The position numbers and the translations under genes were made by a program. This document shows positions 1 through 50,516 of a stretch of 64,000 bases of DNA, in pieces. This DNA comes from Larimichthys crocea. Taxonomy: Eukaryota > Chordata > Actinopteri > Sciaenidae. Under the pieces are notes generated by a model that was not told the origin of the DNA, made no database searches, and saw nothing but the letters and a program-made list of their open reading frames with translations. Position 1 is the first letter of the stretch, and the number at the start of each line of letters is the position of its first letter. The stretch covers positions 22,428,037-22,492,036 of the forward strand of contig NC_040025.1 of assembly GCF_000972845.2 (NCBI RefSeq). The letters are read 5' to 3'.

Positions 1-38920
<38,920 letters not shown>

Positions 38921-41025
38921 AGCAGAGCAGAGATCCCCCTCGCCACTCTCTCCTCTATCTGTGCAAACTATGTACCATACACTGGAATTGGACTTCTGAG
39001 GATACTAACTCTTGTGCTTTATTTGGTCAACTGGTTTATTGATTGATTTGATTGACTTAACTACTTGTGATCCCATCCAGAGATTCATAAAACAGCAGGA
39101 GTACAATCCTTCTATCAGTTCATTCTGGTTGTTATTGTTATAGTTATTTTGAACATAACAGAAGTTGTTGTACTATAGTAAAGGTATTGTATGTGCCTGC
39201 ATATAAAATCAGTGATATTGCTTTTTGTAGGCATTGCTGGATCTAAATATTTGTTCCCTCAGAGGTATAAAACATTCTTCCAGTTGTGGTAACTTCTAAC
39301 TACTAAGCTTGTTTTCAACTGTTTTTTATGTCTTTTCCATTCCTGAATTGCTTTACTAAACAAACTATAGCACAAGACACTGATAGTTCACAAGAACTGT
39401 GAAAGTCATGTTGGACTTAAGGCAAAAATCTAAATTTAAGATCTGATGGTTAAAGTAGAACGATAACTATATAAATAATATATGACTTTTTTTTGCATTT
39501 GCTCACTATTTATTTTTAATTTGGCACATATTCTTGAGCAAGATTCATTAAATCTTTAAAAGGACCAAGGTAGAGGTGCACACTGTACCTGGAAGAAGCA
39601 TGCTGTACCCTTATTTGTGTTGCATCCTTGAAATGTGTGGCTGCTCCCCCTCCTTTGCCTAAATACACCCACACACTCCCAAAATTAAAAAAATGAAATC
39701 AGACAACTGATGTGAAAATTGATTATAGTGTTATTAGTTTCTCCCTTGGAGTAGGATTAGAAATTAACTTGAAAACTCTGCCCATTTGCTCCTTAGTGAG
39801 TTCTCAGAAAAGGGAAAAAACCTGACTCACTTTCAACTACAAGCAAAACTGTACTCATACTTCGGATGAGTCTGCATTATGCTCGAATACCAGCTTGCAG
39901 CTGCCATAAAATATGGTTGATCAGATATGCCAAAATGAATAAAACAAATGTGTAAATTAACCCTGTGCAAGATGCATGTGTAAATCTAAGTGTAGTTTAA
40001 CCACTTTATCTGATAGGTTTGAGCGTGAATAATCGATAAGGAATGTGCTCTGTAATCCGACAGTAATTGGTAGCCCTGTCCTTATGTTGATGATATCCAC
40101 ATTTGCGCACCACCTCCTAGGTCCAGACACAAAGAGCTTGTGGTTTGTTGTGCTGGTAATATATGCAGAGTCCCGGAGACGTACAGGAGATGACCAATCT
40201 GCCATGCTGAGCCATGCTGTCACGCCACTGGAGTCTGACTGCTGCTTTATAATGTGTTTTGTGTGTATTCACTGTTTTATGTTTCATTAGAGAACTAAAA
40301 ATATATTGGATAAACCACAACAAATGCATTGTTTGATCACTGTTGTCGCCATGGTACTGTATTAACATTAAAAAAAGAAGAAGAAAAAAAAAGAAACACA
40401 TTTAAAAAGTTAACCTGTTGGCCATTACATGTAAAGATTTTTTTCCAATGTAACTATTAGGAACCTGTCAAGGAATAAAATGTTGCCTTTTTCTTGTACA
40501 AAAGAGAAATTTATGAAAAACCTCAGCAGTGAGGAATGTGATATTGTGTTTATATCTCTGAAATGGACCTGATGATTTATGGGAAATATGTCGATTTACT
40601 CTGGATCAGGTATGTAAAGACATTTTAAAATGAAAGACTGTATTTGGTCAATCAGAAACTGTTTGATGGTTTGAATCTCTCTTGATGGTTAGCCTGCCTT
40701 TGTATTATAAAGCACTTGTATGCAGTCTGTGTTCTTCAAGCATTAGTTCTTGCAATGTGCTCCGGACATAATGCTGTCTCTGTGTTGATAAAAGCAGTAC
40801 ATGTATATGGGCCAATCTTTTTTATAAAACTATGCATATATAAATACTACATTGTTCATAGCTTTATTTGACCCATGAAGCTATACATAACATTAGTCTA
40901 AGTACAAGTAGATGTTGACTTATCCAGCTTCTTTCCTTGAGATGGATTACAATGTATATGTAGCTATCAAAAGAAGTCTGTGAATGCTATTTTTATTATC
41001 AAATAAAGTTTTCCATACAAATTCA
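38921..41025 (+). other. magi1: magi1 3' UTR
   Basis: About 2.1 kb of AT-rich sequence after the stop, with many ATTTA-type elements. AATAAA hexamers occur at 39938, 40474 and 41002. The last is followed by a T/GT-rich stretch and is the best candidate for the main cleavage site. Alternative polyadenylation at the first two is possible. Confidence 0.75.
41002..41007 (+). terminator. Polyadenylation signal AATAAA (magi1)
   Basis: Canonical hexamer in tttttattatcaaataaag, with GT/T-rich sequence about 70-100 bases downstream. It is the last hexamer before the convergent rho gene on the other strand. Confidence 0.7.
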
Positions 41026-42690
41026 AAAGGATTTCATATTTCTGCACAGCCATTTTTCAGCAACATCTCTGAAGAGGTTCTTGTTTGTACCATATTTTTG
41101 ATCATTTCATTCTAGTGCGAGGTCACATTGAGTTTTAATATGCAGCTTCTTTTTTTTTCTTTTACAGGCTTTGATTGAAAAATCAACACTGCAGAGCTAC
41201 ATTTACTACGTTTGATCGTGATTGTTCACACTGTTCAGAACAGTGTAAAAAAAGACACAAGAAGTCAAGAATAGAAAAACATTTTGCACGTGTATTTCAT
41301 GAGGCAGGTGCGTAGGAAAGTGATGAGTTGACCCCATTTGTACAACACATACACATAACAGTACACAGAATGAAGTGACATTGTACAAACAATACAACCT
41401 CACTTCATACACTCAAACAAAAGGAAAAAGCATGTTTAATTTATTGTTGGAGATATATATTAACTTTAATGATTATAACTGTTTTTTATTTATGTATTTA
41501 CAAAAAGCTAAATAGTATCTTATGGTTTCCATCTATCAAATACTTGCAAATACCTTCATTAAAAGTATTAGAGCATGACTGTACCACCACAGCTAGAGAG
41601 GCTTTTCTTATTTAGTGATAAATTAAAGCAGCAAGTGATTGATTTTGTTTTTCCTTAAGGTCTCAGCTGGAGCTCGACTTCAGACCGCTCAGTGCGTATA
41701 ATCTGTATTCCACAAAAGATCCACCGGTATGATGGTTGCTATAGTTACGCATGAAGGTCATTACGGGAGAGATCTTAAAAAGTGTTTGTTTTTCCCTACT
41801 GTGAGACTCTACACAACCAGAACTGAGGAGGAGGAAATTCCATCTTCAATTGAGTTTCTGTCATTTATCATACTCCTCATCATAACGTCTTCCAGAACTT
41901 TGTATTCTCATAAAACAATGTAGCTATAAACAACTTATTAATAAACTACCCCATAACTGTCTGCCATACTTGCAGGAGTCAGATAGTATTATTAAATTAT
42001 TGTAGGATAACAGAAAGATACTTTAAAATCTATTGAGATATGTTCTTTTCTCAATCAAATCTATTTAGTACTTGGTTATTAAGGAACGCACTGTACACAC
42101 TATACTGCAGTACTACACAGCTAATATTGTTTTTAAGTATCTATTAATGTACAGTGCTTACTTTCTTTTTTTTATTGGGAAATCCCAAAACACTTAATAA
42201 ATGGTTTGTGTGTGTGATATGATGGAATAATCTTTTCCATTACACAACCTTTGCATCAAGGTGTCTCTTGGTAATACCTATTTATCCAATAAGTCTTGTC
42301 TGTGTTAACCTTTAATTAATGTGATTAATATTAGTCATCAGATAAAGTTGCTGTTGTGTCATGTGTATATTCATCCCTGATTAATATCATAATCCCTTAG
42401 GTAGGCCAAGTTCTAAGTCCAAGGTGACCTGTGATTGAAATGAGATTACAGTAGCAAAGCCTCTACATGAGAAATTCAAACCCTATTCTTAGTTTCTGTA
42501 TTGTCTTAGTGTCTGTACAATCAATTTCTGTAGTATAAGAGCAGTATTCGCTTAAATATCAGCTCTAAAAGTAGATATTGACTGGACATAAATGCATTCT
42601 GAATAGGTCATTCACATTTATTCATTTAATTAAATATACTACATTCATATGAACTTTGCCACCCAAATTGTAAGTAAAACATAAACAGGA
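41026..42690. other. Intergenic spacer between convergent magi1 and rho
   Basis: About 1.7 kb, AT-rich. No open frame with recognisable content and no repeat family was recognised. Confidence 0.7.
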
Positions 42691-42711
42691 TGAGTCATTT
42701 GCAAAGTGCGT

Positions 42712-42717
42712 TTTATT
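42712..42717 (-). terminator. Polyadenylation signal AATAAA (rho)
   Basis: TTTATT on the + strand reads AATAAA on the rho strand, about 330 bases after the rho stop codon. It implies a 3' UTR of roughly 350 bases. Confidence 0.65.
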
Positions 42718-43042
42718 TTACGTTGCCTTGATTACATGCCTCTACATTCAAAAATAAGCCAGTATCATTTAGGATCCAACTGTAAAAGATGAAAAATTTT
42801 TCCCTTTCCTCTGAGGAAAAAAAAAAAATCTCATAGATAGTTAAGTTGGATATTCTGTACATACAGGAAAAACTCTGTAATGGGCTGACCTTTCCTGCAA
42901 CAGTCTTTAGGTTGAACCAACTCATTTGTAAAAATACAAAAAGGAAGTTAATTATGTAGACATTAGCCTTCAGTCGTTTCCCGGGGGGAGCAGAAGTCTT
43001 CTTCTTGGATAGTGGATCATGGAGCCTGTGTTGACAGCCTTT

Positions 43043-44095
43043 TTATGCAGGAGACACAGAGCTGGAGGCAGAGGAGGCCTCGGTCTTGGCAGAAGATCCC
43101 TCCTCCTCCTCGAAGGGATTCTTGCCGCAGCAAAGGGTGGTCATCATGCAGTTACGGAACTGCTTGTTCATGCAGATGTAGATCGCGGGGTTGTAAACAG
43201 CGCCACCCTTAGCAAAGAAGGCCGGGAGGGTCATGAAGACTGGTCCGAATTCAGAGCCTTGATGTGTGAAGATATACCAAGCTGTACCGGCATAGGGGAA
43301 CCACATAACTCCGAAGGCGATGACCATGATTACGACCATGCGGGAGACTTCCCTCTCAGCCCTCTGGGTGGTTTCAGACTCCTGCTGGGCAGCAGCAGCC
43401 TCCTTGACAGCACAGAGCAGACGGCCGTAGCAGAAGAATATAATAAACATTGGAAGTAGAAAGTGGCAGCAGAACATGTAGATGACAAAGGACTCATTGT
43501 TGAAGCCTTCTGCGCGTGTGTAGTAGTCGACTCCACATGAGCACTGCATGCCCTCAGGGATGTAGCGAGACCAGCCAACAAGAGGGGGCGCGGCACAAGC
43601 ATTTGCCATTACCCAGGTGAGGGCCAAACCCATGATTGCGTGATTCTCTCCAAAGCGGAAGTTGGCGATGGGCTTGCAGACAACCACCCACCTTTCAACA
43701 GCCAGAACAACCAGTGACCAAAGCGAGATTTCACCACCAAGGGTAGCAAAGTATCCTTCCAGATTGCAGCCAAGGCGTCCTAGGACGAAGTAACCGTGCA
43801 TAGAGGTGTACATTGTTGTGGTGAATCCTCCAAACACCATGAAGAGGTTAGCCACTGCAAGGTTCAGCAGGATGTAGTTTAGAGGGGTCCGGAGCTTCTT
43901 GTTTTCCAGTGTGGTGTAGAGAGTGAGGAAGTTGAGGGGAAATCCAAAGAGGATGAGCATGAACATGTAGGCACCCAGGCCAGCATAAGCTGCTGGGCTG
44001 ACAAGGTAGTACTGAGGGTAGTCATAAGGACTCCGGACAACGCCGGTGGTATTAACCATAGGGACATAGAAGTATGGTCCCTCCGTGCCGTTCAT
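43043..44095 (-). CDS. rho: rho, rod opsin (RH1), intronless
   Basis: Light-absorbing G-protein-coupled receptor of rod outer segments; binds 11-cis-retinal and activates transducin. It is 350 residues in one exon, the typical length of teleost RH1. Visible landmarks: MNGTEGP start with glycosylation sites N2 and N15; disulphide C110-C187; counterion E113; E122; ERW (134-136) at the end of TM3; H211; W265; Schiff-base K296; NPAIY (302-306); palmitoylation C322-C323; and C-terminal VSPA, a VxPx ciliary targeting motif. Numbering matches bovine without gaps to about 325. N83 and S124 are present. Odd residues are G262, M264, F266 (MWFP instead of CWLP) and G297-G298. The ATG at 44095 is the only start giving the family N-terminus. 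Absence of introns fits the known retrocopy origin of ray-finned fish RH1. Confidence 0.98.
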   Translation of the reverse strand: MNGTEGPYFYVPMVNTTGVVRSPYDYPQYYLVSPAAYAGLGAYMFMLILFGFPLNFLTLYTTLENKKLRTPLNYILLNLAVANLFMVFGGFTTTMYTSMHGYFVLGRLGCNLEGYFATLGGEISLWSLVVLAVERWVVVCKPIANFRFGENHAIMGLALTWVMANACAAPPLVGWSRYIPEGMQCSCGVDYYTRAEGFNNESFVIYMFCCHFLLPMFIIFFCYGRLLCAVKEAAAAQQESETTQRAEREVSRMVVIMVIAFGVMWFPYAGTAWYIFTHQGSEFGPVFMTLPAFFAKGGAVYNPAIYICMNKQFRNCMMTTLCCGKNPFEEEEGSSAKTEASSASSSVSPA

Positions 44096-44149
44096 GGTTG
44101 CGGTTTGCGGTTGCGATCAGCCCTTCGGTGGTGTTTCTTCTGGCTGGGA

Positions 44150-44152
44150 GAT

Positions 44153-44172
<20 letters not shown>
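44150..44172. repeat. (GA)n/(TC)n in rho 5' UTR
   Basis: A short dinucleotide run lying between the rho TATA-like box and the start codon; read as TC repeats on the rho transcript strand. Confidence 0.85.
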
Positions 44173-44183
<11 letters not shown>

Positions 44184-44210
44184 CCTTGCTACAAATGGAC
44201 CCAGGTCTGG

Positions 44211-44290
44211 CTTTTAAAGGCACACCTTGGATTATCACTTTCCAAATCCGTCAGCACAAAGTGATTTAGGCCACAGTTAATATCTAATCC
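44211..44290 (-). promoter_or_regulatory. rho: rho proximal promoter
   Basis: On the rho strand, a TATA-like TTTAAA (44211-44220 region) lies about 116-125 bases before the ATG. Upstream of it are GGATTA on the + strand at 44229-44234 (TAATCC on the rho strand), a TGCTGA half-site at 44251-44256, and TAATCC on the + strand at 44285-44290. TAATCC is the CRX/OTX consensus and TGCTGA the NRL/MAF half-site, the combination known from rod opsin promoters. Motif matches are seen directly; function is inferred. Confidence 0.6.
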
Positions 44291-44562
44291 AGCCACCACT
44301 GCAAACATAACTGACCACTCATCAAGATATTAAGGTTACACCTGCTCATGCCTATCAAGGAGCTATCTGATAACTGCTTATTTTAAAGCATGATTATAAC
44401 ACGGTACCTCAAATAGATAATTCATCTTCTCATGTAAACTTTATTCAAATTGAGTCTGTATTGTTTCTGTATAGTTTATGTGCACAGTTTACAGGTCTCT
44501 CCATATTTGTATGGCTTTCTTCCAGGTGCGTCCAACTCCTCAAACAAAAATGTTCAGGTGGA
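44291..44562. other. Distal rho upstream region
   Basis: 272 bases between the proximal promoter motifs and a transposon target site. No feature was recognised. Confidence 0.55.
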
Positions 44563-44567
44563 GGGCA

Positions 44568-45946
44568 TGTAGCACCCTATAATGTAATAAGAAAATGTAA
44601 TAACGCCTGAAAATGTAATAAAATTTGCACTTAACTCGATCGAAAATGTAATACCTTATTACATTATTAGGAATTTATTACATTTTTTAGGAGGATTTTT
44701 TTTCCCCCCCAAAACTGATTATGTAATACTTGACAGATAATGTAATATATATTATGTTCATTTTCAGACCAGAGTTATACATTTTGTGTTTTGAGAATCT
44801 AATAATGTTATATACACCGGATTTGATAAAAAAGATTTTTAAAATAATTAATTCAGACTAAATATATTTTTTTATGGAAAAGCAATACTTTTATTCACCC
44901 TCTAAACGCCCCATGGGTGTATTATTTAAAAAAAAATATAGCTTTTAATAAAGATTCTCCATATTCAAACTTCTAATTACATTATATATTACATTATGAC
45001 CACATGTAACATGTGGTCAATAACAAAAATCTAGCCTGTAGCCTACGACTTTATTATCATATCCTACCAAACAATTTTCTGATAGACATCATAAACTATT
45101 TAAAGAGTAGCCAAGCCTTGGCTAAAGTATCAAGAAGTGAATATCAGTAAAATCTAGTCTAAAGCCTACCACTATCCTACCATTACCAAACTTTTTCTGG
45201 TATTGTACAGAAATCTGAAGGTATTGATGCTGAGACATTGCATACTCACTTACCAAGTAATCATATACAGAGAGCTTCATTGCTGCTGGACATATTTTCA
45301 GCTAGCTAGCCACCACTGAAAAAGACCCTGATCGTGTTCTCCCCTGCAGGCCCTCTAGTGGCCAGGATACTGACTACCGAAATTAGTTAACATATCAAAA
45401 GCATATTTTTTATAACGAAACTAGTGACTGTATAATGGAAAATCCGATATAAACATGTTACTGACATTACCAGCAGATAGCGTTGCAGAAATTATGTCAT
45501 GTCTATAAAACAGGATTTAAATCTTTAATTTTAGAAACCACACACAACTTCAGAAACCCTGTATAAACCCCAAAAGGAGTCATCAAGTTTAGTCATTTTG
45601 ATGCTGACATTTTTATTTAATATTTATTTATACAAGTAAATCTCAAAATATACTATATAATATAATATAATACTATAAGTATGACAGTATGTGTAGTCAA
45701 TGTGACATTGAAAGTGATATAATCATTTATGAGTAGACATGTAGGCCTATGTTTTTTTTGTTGGTTTGTGGTTGTTTTCATGAGGTAGTGATTTCTGGTC
45801 TCCCAAGGAGGTAAGTCCATCACCAACCTTAGTGAAGTTATTACATTATTGGGGTTTATTACATTTTTGGTCGAGTTAAGTGCAAATCATTACATTTTCA
45901 GGCGTTATTACCTTTTCGGGAAATTATTTCATTATAGGGTGCTACA
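44568..45946. mobile_element. Non-autonomous DNA transposon with terminal inverted repeats
   Basis: The left end tgtagcaccctataatg (44568-44584) is the exact reverse complement of the right end (45930-45946). Similarity between the inverted ends continues for about 80-100 bases, including cgcctgaaaatgtaat and tttgcacttaactcga. The element is flanked by a perfect 5-bp direct repeat GGGCA (44563-44567 and 45947-45951), taken as the target duplication. TGTAAT/ATTACA occurs ten or more times, mostly near the ends. There is no transposase frame, so it depended on another element. Superfamily is undetermined: a 5-bp duplication fits few groups and the ends are not ones I recognise. Confidence 0.85.
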
Positions 45947-46067
45947 GGGCACTATAACTGCTAATTTGCTTATCCATAGATGCAAATTCAAGCATTAGGC
46001 TAGTGTCAATCTGTCTTAGCCTGCCCCCTGACCCAAATAGAGCTAAGAAGGTAAAAGTGATTAATTG

Positions 46068-46087
46068 AAATAAATAAATAAATAAAT

Positions 46088-46125
<38 letters not shown>
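46068..46125. repeat. Compound (AATA)n(GT)n microsatellite
   Basis: Tandem AAAT units run directly into about 35 bases of GT repeats. Confidence 0.95.
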
Positions 46126-46126
<1 letters not shown>

Positions 46127-46227
46127 ACTCAAGAAGTACAAGAACCCAAAATTACTCATACACTTGATTGAGTTTACCCTTCTAATTAGCAATATGCCAG
46201 TCACACATTACTCGTAGTAGGCCTAGT

Positions 46228-46450
46228 AGACCGACAACTACAATAATTATTTTCATTACTAATGAATCTGCCTATACTTGATTAATTAATTAATCAATTA
46301 GTTTTTGTACAAAATGTTAGAGAAAAAAATGCAGAGTGTTGTCTCAAACTGCTGTTGCTTGTTTTGTCCTAACAACAGAACCAAAGATAATTAAATTTGC
46401 TGTCTTATTACAAAGAAAAGCATCAAATCTTCCAACCACTAACAAATGTA
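46228..46450. repeat. Dispersed repeat E, copy 1
   Basis: Begins ccgacaactac, followed by TGATTAATTAATTAATCAAT-like sequence and then gaaaagcatcaaatct. The same arrangement of ATCGATTA-like blocks with 'aactattttgataat'-type sequence recurs at 52945-53180 and in short form at 50330-50395. It is probably an old interspersed element; boundaries are approximate. Confidence 0.45.
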
Positions 46451-46986
46451 GTGGCATTTAGCCACAATCTTATTATTTCATCATTCTTAATACATCTTTT
46501 GAAAATAAATAAAGTAGAAAATACCCTAATTCTTCAATGATTATTTCTAACTATGCTGAAATGTAGAATTGAGGAAAAAAGTACAAGTCATACCACACAG
46601 CCACTGCTGTGATACATGCCTTGTTAAACCACATAACTACTTCACAGACATTAAGACTTTCTTTCACTGGAGTGCCCTGCCTAAGATAGCAGCAGAAGAT
46701 AACTTGTTTGTAAAAAAAAGTCTATATCACTGTCTCTTGTATTTATGTGTGGTAAGTGGGTATTTCTCTGTACTTTATTGAATGTAGAACAGAGGCAGTG
46801 GTGTTGCTGAGTGGTGGACCGTCTTAGCTGAGGGTAAAGAGCTCAGCACTTTCCTAATGGGTGTTGTATTAAAGAGATTTGGGGCTTATGGATGTCTTAC
46901 TCTCACAGGTCTCTAATGGACTTAATGTCGCAGAGGGTCACTCTCACTCAATAGGATGTTGCTGGGTTTAGATGCGATACCTCATT

Positions 46987-46990
<4 letters not shown>

Positions 46991-47026
<36 letters not shown>
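46991..47026. repeat. (TC)n microsatellite
   Basis: About 36 bases of uninterrupted TC dinucleotides. Confidence 0.95.
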
Positions 47027-47028
<2 letters not shown>

Positions 47029-47199
47029 ATTTTTTTATATTAAAACATTTGTTTATGAATGTGTAACATAAATTGTATGAACTTTGACAAATTGAATTAG
47101 TGAATTAGTCACATTTGCATGTATGCAACTAGGCCTTCATGGGAGCCCATAAGGTGTCACTAGTTTTTAATGAATATTTAGTCATATTTTAATTAACCT

Positions 47200-47260
47200 G
47201 TATGCATAAAATAATTTCCCCCTGGGATTATTAAAGTATTTCTGATTCTGATTCTGATAA
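47200..47260 (+). mobile_element. LINE-like 3' tail fragment
   Basis: The sequence cccctgggattattaaagta followed by repeated gattct hexamers has the form of the 3' ends of fish non-LTR retrotransposons (a conserved stem followed by a short tandem tail). No reverse transcriptase frame is upstream, so it is a severely 5'-truncated insertion. Confidence 0.5.
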
Positions 47261-50200
47261 ATGCTTTGTAGATTTGCTAGGATGTTTTTATTTGACAGAA
47301 CATTACAGGAAACATTTGACAATGTTGTTATGGGTGAATGTTTTGGAATTTTCCTCCATGTTGAAAAGGATAATAGATAAATAATAATAAAGTGTGAAAC
47401 AGTCATTGCTATGTTTTTGGTGTCTTGTTTATTATTGAAAAATGTTTTTCTAAAGTAATTAGCAGGCTGCATTGTGGAGAACAAAAAACTACACAACTGT
47501 TAATTATTTTCTTGGTTACTCATGTAGCCTAAAGTAAGCACCAGTGGATGTGAAGTTTCTTCAAACCATTAAAAAGCACTAGAGATACAAGGTTAAATAA
47601 ATGATCAATAAAAACAACTGAAAATATGAAAGACCTTTGCTGATAAAACCTCTTGAACAGGATTTTTACAGGGATAAAACATAAATTCAGTGTTTCCAAT
47701 TAATTACCTGTAGGGGATAGATTTCATAATAAAGTAAGAGATCCGATGTTGCGTTTTACACTTTTGTTTCTGCAAAGCATCTCAGTCTGTCCCTAGAGGG
47801 TCCGAGGTCCACCCACCACAGTCTCACAAATTCCTCACGCACTGAAATTCTTTCCTTTCGATAATAAAAGCATACATCATGCCAATAGAGCAGTCAATAT
47901 ATAAAAATATTTTTATTCTGTTGTGTGATACCGAAAAACTGTGGCATAGTAACTTGAAATGGTCCAGGAAAATAACAGAAATGTTTTCGTTTTTAATAAA
48001 CTATGCTCTCTAGTGGATAGTAAATGACACTGACTGTGTGTAACCAATTTACAGAAGCAGAAGCTTGTTTTTTGTTTGTTTATTTTTTGTTTTTAATTAA
48101 TGGGCTGTATCGATTAAATAAAATAAATGACATCTATGAGATGTTTAAGCTACTAAGAAAGAGAACTAGCAGAGGAGAAATATGACTGTACTGAAACAGT
48201 TTCATGATGCATGTTTTAAAAACTAGGCATGAGTTCCGGTAAAAAGTGAAAGACAGGTGACTAGTATTATTTTCAGGTCATGGTTGGCCACTTTACTAAA
48301 AGATGAATGTGAGCTAAATGAAATATCCTCAAGTACCACTTGGGGATGTTGTGACTGGTGTTTTTAACTTGTTTTAAATATTTTGTAGACTTGTTGAACC
48401 CCTAGTCTAACACCAGATATGTAAAAACCCAAAGCAGTACAAAACAGCATTGGCCTAGATTTGTTTTGTTTGATTTTAGATATAAACAAAGGCTGGTTTT
48501 AAGTATATAAATAAATGATAAAATGAGACATACTAGTGTTAAAGGATAATACATCACTATTGTGGGATATATGTAACTCAAGTTAAACTAAGGCTATTAA
48601 ACTATACAAAAGTGAGTTAAAGACAAAACCAAGCTGGAGCTGGTAGGTGAGACCTGAGAATTACAATGTCTACTCCAGATATGCATCAACATGTTGTAAA
48701 GGATTTACAGATCCAGGAGGAGATCAGCAGAGACCTTCTGTTGAGCTGTTAAGTCTCCTACTCTGTTGTGGCAGATCTGCAAGTGTTTTGCTGCCCTCCT
48801 CAGGAAGCTAAAATAAGCACACATAGTCTGTGTCTGTCATATTATATTGATCCATTGCATCTTTAAAAAAGCTGTAGTTTTCATATTAAGATTTTATATT
48901 TTTAAAAAGATATAATATAGGACCCAAAACCGAAAAGCAGCATCTAGTTGGGGCCACTCATCATGAGTTGTTAGCAGTTCCACCACAAAATGATTTCTCC
49001 TCTAAACTTCTCAGATGGTTTCATTTAGTTTCATTTAAATAACTCTTACACTTAAAAGACAAATACAAATTTGTGCAGGTGATGTCCTTATCGTCCATAT
49101 GCAAACATCCAGCTACAACAGTAAAATGAAACTTACACGTTGATGTATCAGTATTAACGATCTAATAAGTTTTCATATACAAAACCATGTCTGTCACAGG
49201 AGGATTTTTATGTTTGCCTTTAATACTTTCAGCACATTTAGCTGATAATACTTCTCTTTCAGTAAGAGTTTGAGGGGCACAACTTCCTCTATCATCAGAG
49301 AAGTTGATCATATTTTATCTGATACTTTTAATTGTCTTTCTAGATTAACCAGGATCCAATGCGATATTTGTGTTGCACTTGTTGTACTCTTTTGTTTCAA
49401 GTAAATGTAATGAACCAGCTACATGAGCCACCATAATGTCACAAAGATGATGTTTCGTCTGAGACTCCTGTACAAAGGCTGGCTGGTTGATTTCCACTGA
49501 AAATGGACAGTACTGTAGTGCCTAAACCTTGAGTTTACTGTAGATGCCTCTGACAAGGCCCTCTCTAATGAATAATACACCAAGATTCAGCCTTACCCTT
49601 ATGAATAGTGCATGACTTTCTCTCCAAAAGAGAAACACGTATAAGCACAGTAGATGTACTGTTACTGCCTTGAGGTGTGCTAATGTGTAAAGTAGACATG
49701 GTCTGGAGGAAGCACTGTTTAAAATCGTATCAAAACTATGTGAGAACAGTCCTGACAACAGATTTTATAGCAAAACACGGGTTACCATATTGTTACTAAA
49801 CTTTCTCTTCCTCTTGTGTATTATTTTCTCTTCAATCTGAGAGCCATCATTCAGTCCATCACCAGTTCTGGGGTTGTCAATCCTAGCTACATTTAGAAAT
49901 ATCACTTACTTCAAAGCAACCTTTTTATATCACATGTATTCAACGAATAAAACTTTGACTATGTTCAAAAAGACGCAGCTTCACGGTCTGACTTTTTGCG
50001 TATGAAGATGACTGTGGTTTTTGGAGGACAAATGTGTGGGCAGAGTGTGATGCTCTCTCACTCTGCCCACAGGAACTCTCTTGCTGAGTGACCGGTAGAG
50101 AGGAGGGAACACTGTGACCAGGACATGGCACTTTCCACACCACCAGCTCCCACATAGATTTCACACTGAGAGTTATAAATCATCAGGCCCGTAACAGCAA

Positions 50201-50393
50201 AAATAACATCAGCTGGTGTCATAGATGTCAAGATTCATTTTGTAGTTACATTGTCCAAACAATAAAAACTCACCGCTTAAAATAATCTTTGATGCCCTTT
50301 GTTTATGGATTGCAACTAAAGATCATTTTCATTACTGAATTATCAGTTGGAGAGCAGCAACAATCAGTTCAATTATCGATTAGTCGATTGAAA

Positions 50394-50516
50394 GAAACTA
50401 AATCAAATCAATTTTATTTGTATAGCCCAAAGTCACAAAGTACATTTGCCTCAGAGGGCTTTACAATCTGTACAGGAAGTGACACCCTCTGTCCTTAGAC
50501 CCTCTAGACTACTTTT
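50394..50516 (+). repeat. Dispersed repeat C, copy 2 (truncated)
   Basis: Nearly identical to the first 110 bases of the 61229 copy: ttttatttgtatagc, ctcagagggctttacaatct and ctgtccttagaccctc. The match stops abruptly after agaccctc. Confidence 0.85.

Larger units (their letters stand above)
45952..50393. other. Intergenic, repeat-bearing
   Basis: No supported gene. It holds a compound microsatellite (46068-46125), a repeat E copy (46228-46450), a CT run (46991-47026) and a LINE-like 3' tail (47200-47260). The remainder is AT-rich sequence without recognised content. Confidence 0.65.

Noticed and set aside
43019..43459. 146-residue open frame on the + strand over rho
   Set aside because: It is the complement of the rho coding sequence; codon structure and conservation belong to the minus strand.
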